This document shows positions 25,635 to 35,464 of a stretch of DNA of 64,000 nucleotides, piece after piece. The stretch covers positions 1-64,000 of the forward strand of contig JAIYAU010000034.1 in NCBI GenBank assembly GCA_027488865.1. The letters run 5' to 3'. The stretch comes from Cytophagaceae bacterium (GTDB taxonomy: Bacteria; Bacteroidota; Bacteroidia; Cytophagales; UBA9547). Position 1 is the stretch's first letter. The number at the start of each line of letters is the position of its first letter. The notes beneath the pieces were generated by a model, which saw nothing but the letters and a program-made list of their open reading frames with translations, ran no database searches and was not told the origin of the DNA. Position numbers and translations under genes: made by a program.

Positions 25635-26153
25635 TTATTTTTTCATCCATTGTATCCTTTTCTTTGTTTGCCTTAAGCTGCTTATCATTACATATTTCAC
25701 CTTTTCTGGTTTGAAATCCCAGTTCTTACTAGTTCTAATAGTATAGGTCAAACCGAAACAACAATTACATTGTGCGTATCCTCCATATCCATGATAGTCT
25801 AAATTGATAATAGAGTCATCTACCACATCAATTTCACCAAGAAAATTATAAGAACAATTTGCATCAATTAAAGCTTCAATTGTTAATAGTGAATCGTCTA
25901 AAACTTCGATTTTAACGATTTTCGACCCTGTTGGTCCCTCATGTTCCGTTTGCATGCAATCAGATGACTTTATTTGATCAAGAATTAATCCGTGCGCATA
26001 TAAAGCTGTCATATTTTTTTCGCTCGATTTCAAAACAGTTGTCCCAATCAAGACCCTGACATCATGTCTACTTATTTTGATGCTATCAGAACTTTGCCCA
26101 TTTGTAAGGTTAACCAAAAATACCAGTAAAAAAGTGAGAAGTGTTGGTTTCAT
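25635..26153 (-). CDS. Secreted Cys-rich hypothetical protein
   Basis: 172 residues. The signal peptide MKPTLLTFLLVFLVNLTNGQ is clear. The mature part has a compact YAQCNCCFGLTYTI motif (about residues 120-133) and other Cys residues that could form disulfides or bind metal. The pattern occurs in small exported Bacteroidota proteins but has no function I know. It is 83 bases upstream of the membrane-protein pair on the same strand. Confidence 0.65.
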   Translation of the reverse strand: MKPTLLTFLLVFLVNLTNGQSSDSIKISRHDVRVLIGTTVLKSSEKNMTALYAHGLILDQIKSSDCMQTEHEGPTGSKIVKIEVLDDSLLTIEALIDANCSYNFLGEIDVVDDSIINLDYHGYGGYAQCNCCFGLTYTIRTSKNWDFKPEKVKYVMISSLRQTKKRIQWMKK

Positions 26154-26264
26154 ATAATTTTTACTAAAGTTTTACATCTACAGGAAGTTGGCGATTTCGG
26201 AGCACAAAACTAACTGCCACCACTGAGCTTGAGCCGAAGCACAAAGCTTCGTTTAACCACAAAC

Positions 26265-26395
26265 CCTCTAGTACAGAAGTTTACCACCGTACCCAAAACG
26301 TTATAGGAACTTTGTTCCGATTGTTGCATAACAATACCATGACCTCTATCCAAAAAACATCACATCCATTAGCCCCATATGCCCAGCATAGATCC
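26265..26395 (+). repeat. B4 element: double-hairpin repeat, first stem decayed
   Basis: The first hairpin is degenerate (CAGAAGTTTACCACCG), the second (GGAACTTTGTTCC) is intact, and part of the tail shared with B1 and B5 follows. It lies between two minus-strand genes. Confidence 0.8.
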
Positions 26396-26426
26396 CTGCA
26401 CTGGAAATTATTTGACCAGCTTTGTA

Positions 26427-27089
26427 CTATTTGTTTCTCAACTCCAAAAAATCATTCCAATAATCTGATTTTAAAAGGATTTTGTCTTTTTCGATTTTTA
26501 CAGTATCAAAAAAGTTTTCATTAGAATTTAATGCAAATCGTACTTGCACATCGGATTTCCAGTTTTTATTGTTAAAGGGGAATTGTATCTGGGCAAATTT
26601 GCGAACTGATTCTCTAGGAAGTCCAAACTTTAGTGTTATTAAATCAATTTGATTTGCAATTTGAGTAGTATTTATAAAAATCCTAATTGATTTGGAATTG
26701 TCAGAACCAATGATCAATGTCTTATGAACGGCATTTAATTTTGAAGAAATTTCTAAAGGTTGCCCCTTCATATTTAGAAAGGCAAGAGAATCAAATAAAA
26801 TCTCAAAACTTCCCGACACTACCATGTCCTGTCTGCATATACCTATACTGAAGTCAGAATTGGCCTCAAATCTATACTCAGAAGAACTGATCTGCTTCAG
26901 TCTACCGCTGCATTCTCTGTAAAAATTAAATTGCTCATCCATTTCACAAAAACTTGCCAAAGAATCTTTTAGATGCAGTTCTACTTTGGAGTTTCTATAA
27001 GTTCCATCTTTGATCACGCCAAAGTAAACACCATTTTGTATGAGGGTGAATGACAAAAACAGAAAGACAATACAAAGTTTTAATTTCAT
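26427..27089 (-). CDS. Secreted hypothetical protein
   Basis: 220 residues with a signal peptide (about residues 1-20). The mature part is beta-rich with a CEMDEQFNFYRECSGRLKQI segment. No family is recognised. It is flanked by B4 and B5, both in the opposite reading sense to the gene. Confidence 0.6.
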   Translation of the reverse strand: MKLKLCIVFLFLSFTLIQNGVYFGVIKDGTYRNSKVELHLKDSLASFCEMDEQFNFYRECSGRLKQISSSEYRFEANSDFSIGICRQDMVVSGSFEILFDSLAFLNMKGQPLEISSKLNAVHKTLIIGSDNSKSIRIFINTTQIANQIDLITLKFGLPRESVRKFAQIQFPFNNKNWKSDVQVRFALNSNENFFDTVKIEKDKILLKSDYWNDFLELRNK

Positions 27090-27124
27090 AATTGAAATCT
27101 AATTTATGCAAATTAAGCTTAAAC

Positions 27125-27300
27125 CCCTCTGATGCGGAAGTTTACTTCCGTACCCAAAACGTTATAGGAACTTTGTTCCGGAAGCTGCATAGCAATACTA
27201 TAACCTTTATCCAATAAACATCACATACTCAAATCCATTTCCCAACACCCTCTACAATCTTACTTGAAAATATCTATTTATCCAATTAATCAAGTGAAGA
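27125..27300 (+). repeat. B5 element: double-hairpin repeat with long tail
   Basis: Best-preserved copy: GGAAGTTTACTTCC, CCCAAAACGTTATA, GGAACTTTGTTCC, then a ~110-bp tail shared with B1 ending TATTTATCCAATTAATCAAG. It occupies the first part of the 575-bp gap 27090-27664; the rest of that gap holds the iterons below and an otherwise featureless stretch. Confidence 0.85.
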
Positions 27301-27482
27301 AATAATACTGGCATTAATACGTGCTCGGTTCTGGTGGAATGATACCTCTTGCCATCTTTACAAATATTTTATCACAATCAATAAGCAGATTGTTATATTA
27401 TCCCAGCGCAGGATGTTGGAGGTAAAAAAGTATTAGTTGCGAAGGTAAGTTCTCATCTTTTTGTCCATATAGTACATCAATC

Positions 27483-27530
27483 TTACCTCATTTTTTACCG
27501 TTACCTCATTAATCTTGCCGTTGCCTCATT
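27483..27530 (+). repeat. Three decamer iterons TTRCCTCATT
   Basis: TTACCTCATT at 27483-27492 and 27501-27510, and TTGCCTCATT at 27521-27530, spaced 18 and 20 bases start to start. They lie about 135-180 bases upstream of the secreted metalloprotease gene. The spacing of about two helical turns would suit a regulator bound to one face, which is inference. Confidence 0.5.
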
Positions 27531-27664
27531 TTAAAAAAATATAAGCAAGCAATCGTTTTATTTTGATTTCGATATACAGCAGTTATGCGAGCTAGGTTGG
27601 CTTTGGTCAAACTAGGTGTTTCGTGTAGCGGCTGTTTTCCTAAACAAATCATTCTTAAAACAAA

Positions 27665-30600
27665 ATGAAAAAAATCAACTCATTGCTGGCAGCATTTACC
27701 TTGATAGGATGTGTTGCCTTTGCTCAGAAGCCGGTTTTGAATATAAGCCTGAAGGCTTATATCGAAAAGAAAACTGTGGCTTACTATGGTGGATTAGCCG
27801 CCATACAGGACTCCATCAATCTTCAGTTTCAGAAGATTAACGCGGCTTACAATGCCGAAACTCGATTTACGCACACTTACAATTACACTGTAGGAGCATT
27901 TCAAGTGTACGACAATTCAGCGCAGTTTTACCAAAATGGTAAGTTGATCGACAGTTCTCGTTATCTACAATATATAAGACCAGAGGAAGGAAATAATGTA
28001 CTTAGAATAGTGTATGATGCATTTCCGAGGGAAGGTTCTGTGGCAGTGAATTGGAATCAAACCATCAATGTTTTCTTAAGACAGAATCGAGACGGACTTG
28101 GCTCTATGTTCAGCGACAGATTTAATAATTCGATGGTACATGAGTTTGGCCATGTAAGAGGTCAATTGGATTTGTACAATGGTAAGGTTTCTACCGAAAA
28201 AAACAGGTTACTACCCATTCGATATGAAAATGGCTATAACTCCATCATGAACAATTGTTACAACGAAGTAGGGTTTGATCCTATTACTATTGCTGTATTA
28301 AACAGAACCGCCAGTTTATATGGTAGTGCTTATGTAACCTCTGCTAACGGTGTGGCTGTTCAACAAGCATTCTTCCCAAACACTATTAACATAAGGGTAA
28401 AAGATGCCTTGGGAAATCCGGTCAACAATGCTCAGGTAAAAATGTATGGTGCTTTATCTTATTTGGATAGTAAAGAAGATTCGGTTTTTTCTAATGTTCC
28501 AAAGATAATTACAAATACAAATGCCGCTGGTCAAGTTTCTTTTGTAGGTGCCGCTCAAAATCCATTTGATTTTTATGGGGATATTAATGGCAGGTCTACA
28601 AAATATGCAACCTTTTATATAACTGTAACCTCCAATGGACAAACAAGAGCAGCATGGCTGTCGCATATAGAACTAATGCATGCCAAAGCTACTGGAAATG
28701 ACAATTATACTCTTGACATTGCTTTGCCAGCAGGCTCAACACAACCTGCCAATGTTGCCCCAATAACTGCTTATGGAATTGCAGGAGGGCAAGAGATTTA
28801 TACTAACTTCAATAACTTTGTTGGTATAAGTGTTGCCGATCCTGATGGTGATGTTAATAATGCAACTGTAAAAGTTTTTAAAAACGGAAGCTATGTAGGT
28901 AACGCTACTATTAACCCAGTAACAAAACTGTTTTGGTATGAGATTAAAGACAACACCACAGCGGGAGAATTTACCTACAGTGTAGAGATTCGCGACGAAA
29001 AAGGTGCATTAAGTCCTTATACTGATGTAACTAAATACAGGGTTTATACGCCAGCACAAGCTATCCAAGTTGCAATTGCAAGTCCTGTTAACAATGCATC
29101 TTTCCCCGCGGGAACAACTGTTCCACTAAAAGCTAGATATTCAAGCAAAGTAAAAACCATTGCTAAAATTGATTATTTCAGTGGTGCTACTTTACTTGGT
29201 TCATCTAATACTGTTCCTTTTGAATTCAATTGGTCACCATCGGTTCAAGGAAATTATGCGATTACCGCAGTAGCTTATGACAGCGTTTGGAACACTAAAA
29301 CTTCTGCACCTATCAATGTAAGCATCACCGCACCACTTGATTGCCCAGAGCCTCAATATGTAGCTGGTACTGCTTATGCTACCAACACTACTGTTAAAAA
29401 CAAAGGTAAAAAATACCAATGTAATGTAGGAGGATGGTGTAGCTCTGCTGCTGCTTGGGCGTATGAGCCGGGTGTTGGTTCTGCATGGACCTCTGCTTGG
29501 ACTGAAACTGGTATATGTGCTGCTGTAAATCCTGCTCCAACCATTGCTATTACTTCCCCAACTGAAGGACAAGTATTGTCTGTGGCTGCTGGCCAAAAGA
29601 TAAACTATACCGTAGCTACCACTCCTGCTATTGTAGACTCTGTAAAATATATCTTGGTGGATGTAGTTTGTAATGGTCCTGGTTGTACTAACGTAAGAAG
29701 ATTTACAAGAACGGCTGCTCCATATTCGCTTTCTGTTGACCCAGTTGCTGGTGCTACAAGTTCACAAGTGAATGTGATAGCATTTAAAAATGGAATAGGT
29801 TCAGCGGTAAATCCAACAGTAAATTACACCGTTGTTCAGCCTGTGAAGCCAGTGGTTACCATAACTGCTCCTTTACAAAATGCAATATTTTACCAATACC
29901 CATCAGATGGAAATCTTACTAAAATTGATCTTTCGTTCAATATCGCTACAAGCCTTATTGACTCTGTGAGATATTCTATAGTAGAAACCATATGTGATGG
30001 TCCTGGCTGTACATTATTAAAAAATGTAACAGTAAAAACTGCTCCTTTCTCCTACAGCTACTTACCTGCTTTGAAATTCAATGGATATACTCAAGTGCAG
30101 GTGTTTGCGTTTTCTAAAGGACTAGTTTCTGATGCTGTTTCCGCAGTTTATTATGTAAAACCTTTGCCAGAAGTAAGTATCGTTACGCCTGTTGACCAAT
30201 CAGTTGTGTCAAGAACTGCTACTAACATTCCTGTAACAGTAAACGTTAATACAGCTAATTTAGCGATTGACTCTGTAGTGTATATTGTTACAGATGCTGT
30301 AGTAAATGGGCAATTTGGTTCTACTACAGAACGTAGATTCAGAGTAACGGCTCCTTATAACTTAAATCTGCCTGTTTTAGCTGGTAAAACCTTTACAAGA
30401 ATAGCTGCTTTGGCTTTTGGTGATGGTGGCAAAAACTCAAAATTTGTATCTACGCAAGTAAATTACAATGATGCCCCTGTGGTTACCATCACAGCGCCAA
30501 CTGTTGGTAGCAAATTTAATGTAGGTGGTTCTGTTACTGTATCTGCCAACGTTACGGACGAAGGTACTGTGGCAAAAGTTGAGATTTATTCTCCACACAT

Positions 30601-31768
30601 TGCCAACAGTACAGTTACATTAACTGCTGCTCCATACACTGCTACTTTCTCTAATTTATTAAGTTCAGGTAATAGATTCTTAACTACATTTATTGTAAAA
30701 GCTACAGACAATCAAGGTGCGGTAACAGTACAAACCATTGATGTGGCTGAAAACAGATTACCAGTAATTGCTGTAACTTCTCCAGTAGCTGTTAATGGCA
30801 TCAATCCTAAATATTTAGTAGGTGGTGCGATCACTGTTTCGGCCAATGTTACAGACCAAGACGGTACCATCTCTAAGGTAGAAATTACAAGAGGTACTAC
30901 GAATACTGGTTTGGTTACCTTAACTGCTGCTCCTTATACTACTACGTATAACAACCTTCCTGCGCCTCAGCCAGATGGTTCTTATTCGTTTACTGTAAAA
31001 GCGTTTGACAACAACGGTGGAGTAAGCACTCAGTTAGTGGTCGTTTACAAAAACAGAGTTCCAACGACTACGATTACTTCCCCTGCTGCTGGCGCAACGT
31101 TCAACACAAATAGTAACATTGTGATTGGTGCTTTACCATTTGACCCAGACTTTACTTCTGGTAAAATTGAGTACTTCAACGGTGCTACTAAATTAGGTGA
31201 AGTTGTGGTAAATGGTTTGTTATCAGGTACTGCTTATAACTTTACTTGGTTAAACGTAGCCAATGGTAACTATACCATTACTGCAAAAACTACGGATGAT
31301 TTAGGTGAATCTGGTGTTTCTGCTCCAGTTACTTTAACAGTAAGAACGCCTACAGCTACTTGTACTGCTCCAACTTGGTCGGCATCTACAGCTTACAATG
31401 GTGGTCAATTTGTTCAATACAATGGCATCAAGTACACGGCTAACTGGTGGACATCTAACGAAAGACCAGACTTGAACAATGGCCCAGTAGGTACTGGCAA
31501 GCCATGGACAAGCAATGGTACTTGTACTGCTAGAATAGAAAATGTGGTTGCAAAAGATTTTACTACCATCATTTATCCTAATCCATCTAATGGTACTTTC
31601 ACCATCGTTTCTGAGGTAGAAACTAAGGCAGTAGTTTACAGCCAAATAGGTGTAACTATCGCTACCATTAACTTAGAAGTAGGACAGAATGCAGTAAGCC
31701 TTGCGCTTGCAAGTGGAATTTATTATGTAAACATTGACAATCAAGTTACCAAATTGGTGATTGAATAG
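27665..31768 (+). CDS. T9SS-secreted chitin-binding metalloprotease-like protein
   Basis: 1367 residues. Signal peptide (to about residue 20), then an N-terminal domain with HEFGHVRGQLD (about 159-169), the extended zinc motif HExxHxxGxxD, followed by a possible Met-turn segment NSIMNNCYNEVG. Next are several Ig/cadherin-like domains with repeated ITSP and ITAP starts, two CBM5/12-type chitin-binding modules (about 559-620 and 1232-1285, with Trp-rich AW and NWWTSNERP), and a T9SS type A sorting domain (IIYPNPSNGTF to the end). Likely an extracellular peptidase targeted to chitin or similar polymers; the exact peptidase family is not certain. A perfect terminator follows. Confidence 0.85.
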   Translation: MKKINSLLAAFTLIGCVAFAQKPVLNISLKAYIEKKTVAYYGGLAAIQDSINLQFQKINAAYNAETRFTHTYNYTVGAFQVYDNSAQFYQNGKLIDSSRYLQYIRPEEGNNVLRIVYDAFPREGSVAVNWNQTINVFLRQNRDGLGSMFSDRFNNSMVHEFGHVRGQLDLYNGKVSTEKNRLLPIRYENGYNSIMNNCYNEVGFDPITIAVLNRTASLYGSAYVTSANGVAVQQAFFPNTINIRVKDALGNPVNNAQVKMYGALSYLDSKEDSVFSNVPKIITNTNAAGQVSFVGAAQNPFDFYGDINGRSTKYATFYITVTSNGQTRAAWLSHIELMHAKATGNDNYTLDIALPAGSTQPANVAPITAYGIAGGQEIYTNFNNFVGISVADPDGDVNNATVKVFKNGSYVGNATINPVTKLFWYEIKDNTTAGEFTYSVEIRDEKGALSPYTDVTKYRVYTPAQAIQVAIASPVNNASFPAGTTVPLKARYSSKVKTIAKIDYFSGATLLGSSNTVPFEFNWSPSVQGNYAITAVAYDSVWNTKTSAPINVSITAPLDCPEPQYVAGTAYATNTTVKNKGKKYQCNVGGWCSSAAAWAYEPGVGSAWTSAWTETGICAAVNPAPTIAITSPTEGQVLSVAAGQKINYTVATTPAIVDSVKYILVDVVCNGPGCTNVRRFTRTAAPYSLSVDPVAGATSSQVNVIAFKNGIGSAVNPTVNYTVVQPVKPVVTITAPLQNAIFYQYPSDGNLTKIDLSFNIATSLIDSVRYSIVETICDGPGCTLLKNVTVKTAPFSYSYLPALKFNGYTQVQVFAFSKGLVSDAVSAVYYVKPLPEVSIVTPVDQSVVSRTATNIPVTVNVNTANLAIDSVVYIVTDAVVNGQFGSTTERRFRVTAPYNLNLPVLAGKTFTRIAALAFGDGGKNSKFVSTQVNYNDAPVVTITAPTVGSKFNVGGSVTVSANVTDEGTVAKVEIYSPHIANSTVTLTAAPYTATFSNLLSSGNRFLTTFIVKATDNQGAVTVQTIDVAENRLPVIAVTSPVAVNGINPKYLVGGAITVSANVTDQDGTISKVEITRGTTNTGLVTLTAAPYTTTYNNLPAPQPDGSYSFTVKAFDNNGGVSTQLVVVYKNRVPTTTITSPAAGATFNTNSNIVIGALPFDPDFTSGKIEYFNGATKLGEVVVNGLLSGTAYNFTWLNVANGNYTITAKTTDDLGESGVSAPVTLTVRTPTATCTAPTWSASTAYNGGQFVQYNGIKYTANWWTSNERPDLNNGPVGTGKPWTSNGTCTARIENVVAKDFTTIIYPNPSNGTFTIVSEVETKAVVYSQIGVTIATINLEVGQNAVSLALASGIYYVNIDNQVTKLVIE

Positions 31769-32161
31769 TCGAAAATGAACTACTAACTAAACCATGGGGC
31801 CTTTATTTTAAAGCGCCCCATGGTTTATTATTTTGTGAAATTGCTTTAAGTCCTTTGTTTTGAGCATAAAAATAAAGAACCACACCATTTTTCTTAATAT
31901 TTAATTAGTACTTTTTGAATTCATATTTTGAAGAGCCGTCGAGTTTAGTAATCAGATAACTAATGGGCTCAACCAAACTTCATTCAATTGATACTGAGTT
32001 TCATAATTGAATAGAGAAGGACAGTTTGGACGCGAAATGAGCCAAGTACATTAAGGAAAAAGTAACAGAATATATTTTGGAGCAAAAGGCAGTTAGGTAA
32101 AACAGGCTCGATATGCCATTCTAAAAACGATAACAAAATGTCGATGAACAAATCAATTTTA
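31769..32161. other. Intergenic region after the metalloprotease
   Basis: About 390 bases. It contains the terminator at 31789-31826. The remainder has short ORFs without a recognisable family and no repeat shared with other parts of the window. Confidence 0.6.
31789..31826 (+). terminator. Intrinsic terminator of the metalloprotease gene
   Basis: A perfect 12-bp stem AAACCATGGGGC / GCCCCATGGTTT with a 14-base loop, followed by an AT-rich tail. It starts 21 bases after the stop. Confidence 0.85.
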
Positions 32162-32749
32162 TCAATAGCTCTGAACAATGTTTTCAAATTTGTTTAGTTT
32201 CAAATCGTAAAATACAAAAACCTTTGAAAAATCATGTAACAATTCCCCCATACCAAGCTCACCAATAAACAACATTGGTTTGCCTTCAGAAAATGGCCAA
32301 AATTGATCCTGAATCCACTTTGGTGCAGATTTTATAACTATAAAATCAGATGAGACCTTCTCCTTGATTTTTTGTTTTACTTCTTTCTTATTATTTCCGT
32401 CAAATGTTGCCCCTATTTCTTCAAAATATTTAACATCGACGTGCAACCAATTAGGCAATGATGACCGAACTATATCACTAAATTCAATGCTCAATGTATC
32501 AAATTCAAATTTGATATTATTCTTTTCCAAAAACTCTTTAAGCGCATATCTAGCATTAATATCAAATCCTGAATCATGAATGCTAGTATTCAGAAAAAAT
32601 AGCAATAGTGAACCATCATTTGTAAAAGGTTTCATGTTCTTCTCTGCTTCCAACAGTTCTTGAAGCTCGGTATCCAGATACAACTTTTCAAGAAATTCAT
32701 TTAAAGAGATTTTTCCAGCTAAAAATGTTTTTATCAATTCCATATTCAT
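32162..32749 (-). CDS. Hypothetical cytoplasmic protein
   Basis: 195 residues, no signal peptide. The N-terminal helical part (FLAGKISLNEFLEKLYLDTELQELLE) and the middle SGFDINARYALKEFLEKNNI resemble a family of small bacterial proteins seen near polymorphic-toxin or orphan loci, but I cannot assign it. Residues 135-170 (SAPKWIQDQFWPFSEGKPMLF) are aromatic-rich. The start could be Met1 or Met3. It is 174 bases downstream of the LRR gene on the same strand. Confidence 0.6.
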   Translation of the reverse strand: MNMELIKTFLAGKISLNEFLEKLYLDTELQELLEAEKNMKPFTNDGSLLLFFLNTSIHDSGFDINARYALKEFLEKNNIKFEFDTLSIEFSDIVRSSLPNWLHVDVKYFEEIGATFDGNNKKEVKQKIKEKVSSDFIVIKSAPKWIQDQFWPFSEGKPMLFIGELGMGELLHDFSKVFVFYDLKLNKFENIVQSY

Positions 32750-32923
32750 TTAAAATATTTCACCCTATAGTTTAGAATGCTGATCAGTTGTTACCTCTCA
32801 AATTAATTGGATTATTAGCTCCGCTATTTCTTTGAGGGGGTCAACATGATGAAGTTATCTTGGCAACATTATTTTTGTCCTAGGATTATAGTTGAATGGG
32901 ATTATTAATTACCAAAACCTTGT

Positions 32924-33832
32924 TTACCTACTTATCCATGGTTTATCTAACTGGGAACACTTTAAATGCTGACCCTTAGTGTCTTGATAAAAAAATTGTT
33001 CAATATTCGGGTAGTCTAAATAATATTGATTCTCCAACTCCTTAATTTTGGTATACGCTCCTACAAATATTCTTTTCAATTTTCTAAAACCATCTAAATA
33101 CGGCCTTATGGTTTTTATTTCTCCTTGATTTCTCAGTTCTAAACATTCCAAATTTGGAAACAATCTAACAAAGGAATCATCAACTTTTTTCGAGGACTCA
33201 ATAACAAGTTCTTTGATATTTTCCATTACTATGCTCTCATCCATACAAAAAGTAGTTAATTTGCTATTGTACGCTATGCATAATTTCTTAAGGGATTCAA
33301 GTGATTCAAGGCCATTTAGACTAGTTAAAGAGGATTGGGTTAAGGTTAAATCCTCCAGTTTATCTAAATTTATAAACTCAGATAAATCGTTAATTTTAGT
33401 GGGCTTGTATTTTCTGATTTCGAGGGTCTTAAGATTTTTCCTGTTAAATAAATTTTTTATTCCTTTATTCCAATACAAAGAAATATTTTCGATACTATCA
33501 AACTTCTCAAAATCAACTTTCCAATCCTCGTCACTTAAATTTGATAATTCTAAAAGATCATTTAAATGATTTAAACCAGCAAAATCTCCAATCATACTCA
33601 TCCAAATGTTCACATATTTCACATTAGGAATATTTTTTAAAAACTTTAAGTCCTCTCCTTCATACTTCTTATCATATTTATTGTACCCCATACAGCCTAT
33701 CGATAATCTAACTGCTGGATTTTCTTGAATGTAATCATATAACTCTAACAAAGAATCATCCGATACTATGGCTGTTTTTCTTTCGCCATATTCAACCACC
33801 AATAATTTCCCCTTAAATAAATACTCTAACAT
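32924..33832 (-). CDS. Leucine-rich-repeat protein
   Basis: 302 residues, with no signal peptide or sorting domain, so probably cytoplasmic. From about residue 85 to 270 the sequence has repeated L-x-x-L-x-x-L and LxxLEDLTLTQSSLTSLNG-type units of leucine-rich repeats, preceded by a ~75-residue non-repeat domain. Bacterial LRR proteins of this kind are protein-interaction scaffolds; no partner is evident. Base composition is AT-rich. Confidence 0.75.
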   Translation of the reverse strand: MLEYLFKGKLLVVEYGERKTAIVSDDSLLELYDYIQENPAVRLSIGCMGYNKYDKKYEGEDLKFLKNIPNVKYVNIWMSMIGDFAGLNHLNDLLELSNLSDEDWKVDFEKFDSIENISLYWNKGIKNLFNRKNLKTLEIRKYKPTKINDLSEFINLDKLEDLTLTQSSLTSLNGLESLESLKKLCIAYNSKLTTFCMDESIVMENIKELVIESSKKVDDSFVRLFPNLECLELRNQGEIKTIRPYLDGFRKLKRIFVGAYTKIKELENQYYLDYPNIEQFFYQDTKGQHLKCSQLDKPWISR

Positions 33833-34153
33833 GCTGAAATTAAATTATTTTACCTCTTGAGTTAATTAGTTTTTGATATTTATTTCTAATCAGGTAAAAC
33901 GGAAGTTATTTCTATATCTATAATATTCTAGAAACCTTATTCAATATAATCACATTTGCATAATATACATGCATCAAAAATATGCCCAAAACACTAAGAT
34001 TCCAAACGTATCAAATCTGCTAGAAAGCGATCCTAGCCGTCATTCGCTTTGAGATGAATAGAGTTTTATTTCTTGGATTTATTTCTTTAGTACAAATCGA
34101 AAAACTTGCGGGAGCACAAAACACTTATTGAAAGGACTATTGCGTAAATCTAT
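33833..34153. other. AT-rich intergenic region
   Basis: About 320 bases between the LRR start and the thrC stop. It contains no ORF with a recognisable family and none of the window's repeat families. I see nothing specific in it. Confidence 0.5.
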
Positions 34154-35464
34154 TTACAGGTTGTTACTCGTGAGGTACTTTTTTAGTTCGGCAAATGAGT
34201 TGCCCATTTTAATAGATTTTTTTTCTCTTTGCATAAGTTTCTGCATATTTTCAGGTACAGTTACTTTGGCAGCGATTTCTGGCTTAAGCTCATTCACAAA
34301 TTTTGAAGGATGTGCAGTAGCCAGCAGCACTCCTAAAGCTGGTGGACTGGTAATCAGATATTTATGCAAACCTAAATAGGCTACTGCAGTATGTGGGCAC
34401 ATCATATAATTAAATTGAGCTAGAACTTTTTCTATAGCATCCTCCGTCTCTTCATCAGTAATTTTATATCCCGAAATGTCATTTCTTATGCTGGCAACAT
34501 CATCTTGGTATAAATCAGCCATACGTGCAAAATTGCTAGGATTGCCTACATCCATGGCGTTTGAAATTGTCTTTATGGATGCCCTAGGCGAAAAAATTCC
34601 TGTTTCCAAATATTGAGGAATAATATCATTGGCATTAGTGGATGCCACATAATGGTTAACAGGGAGACCCATTTTTTTGGCGATTAGTCCTGCACCTAAA
34701 TTTCCGAAATTACCACTAGGCACAGAAAAAACTACTGGTAAATTTAATTTTTTACGTTTTAATTGTGCTATCGCATGAAAATAATAGAAAGACTGTGGAA
34801 TTAAACGTGCAATATTGATAGAATTAGCCGAAGAAAGATTTAGGTTCTGGGCTAAGGTTTGATCTAAAAAAGCTTGTTTTACCATTGCCTGACAGTCATC
34901 AAACGTTCCATCAATCTCAAGTGCGGTGATATTGCCGCCCAAGGTAGTAAGTTGCTTTTCTTGAAGTTCGCTTACTTTGCCACTAGGATACAAGATAGTT
35001 ACGTTTATTCCAGGCGTATTAAGAAACCCAAGTGCCACTGCTCCACCAGTATCACCAGAAGTTGCCACCAATATATTAATGTTTTTCGTTGATTTTTGAA
35101 GGTAATATGACATCACCCTAGCCATAAATCTCGCACCAAAATCCTTAAATGCTAAAGAGGGGCCATGAAACAGTTCAAGAACAAAAACATTTTTTTCAAG
35201 TTCTACTAATGGTGCATCAAAATTTACAGCATCTTCTATTATTTCTTTTAAAACCTCTTGAGGAATTTCATCGGACAAAAGACATTCTGCCACCTGATAA
35301 GCAATTTCAGGAAAAGTATAATTTTCTAAATTCTCTACAAAATTGGTTGGCAATGAGGGTATTGCAGTTGGCATGTACAATCCATTATCTGGAGGGAGGC
35401 CACGAAAAATAGCTTCTTCAAAAGTTACATTAGGAGAAATATGTTTTGTACTGTATAGTTGCAT
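34154..35464 (-). CDS. thrC: Threonine synthase
   Basis: 436 residues, the length usual for Bacteroidota ThrC. A PLP enzyme that converts O-phosphohomoserine to threonine in the cytoplasm. Seen: FRGLPPDNGLYMP at the start, the PLP lysine in FHGPSLAFKDFGARFMA (about residue 110), LVATSGDTGGAVALGF (about 132), VFSVPSGNFGNLGAGL (about 244), and NAMDVGNPSNFARM. It is not next to thrA or thrB here; 246 bases separate it from phosphosulfolactate synthase. Cysteate synthase is a distant relative, but the full-length features favour ThrC. Confidence 0.93.
   Translation of the reverse strand: MQLYSTKHISPNVTFEEAIFRGLPPDNGLYMPTAIPSLPTNFVENLENYTFPEIAYQVAECLLSDEIPQEVLKEIIEDAVNFDAPLVELEKNVFVLELFHGPSLAFKDFGARFMARVMSYYLQKSTKNINILVATSGDTGGAVALGFLNTPGINVTILYPSGKVSELQEKQLTTLGGNITALEIDGTFDDCQAMVKQAFLDQTLAQNLNLSSANSINIARLIPQSFYYFHAIAQLKRKKLNLPVVFSVPSGNFGNLGAGLIAKKMGLPVNHYVASTNANDIIPQYLETGIFSPRASIKTISNAMDVGNPSNFARMADLYQDDVASIRNDISGYKITDEETEDAIEKVLAQFNYMMCPHTAVAYLGLHKYLITSPPALGVLLATAHPSKFVNELKPEIAAKVTVPENMQKLMQREKKSIKMGNSFAELKKYLTSNNL

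Noticed and set aside
27616-27840. A 74-codon ORF overlapping the start of the metalloprotease gene
   Set aside because: It is a frame shadow over the signal peptide region of a gene with clear domains; no family pattern.
34154-35464. thrC as a cysteate synthase because it lies near comA
   Set aside because: Length and motifs match normal full-length threonine synthase and a 246-bp gap separates the genes; adjacency alone is too weak.
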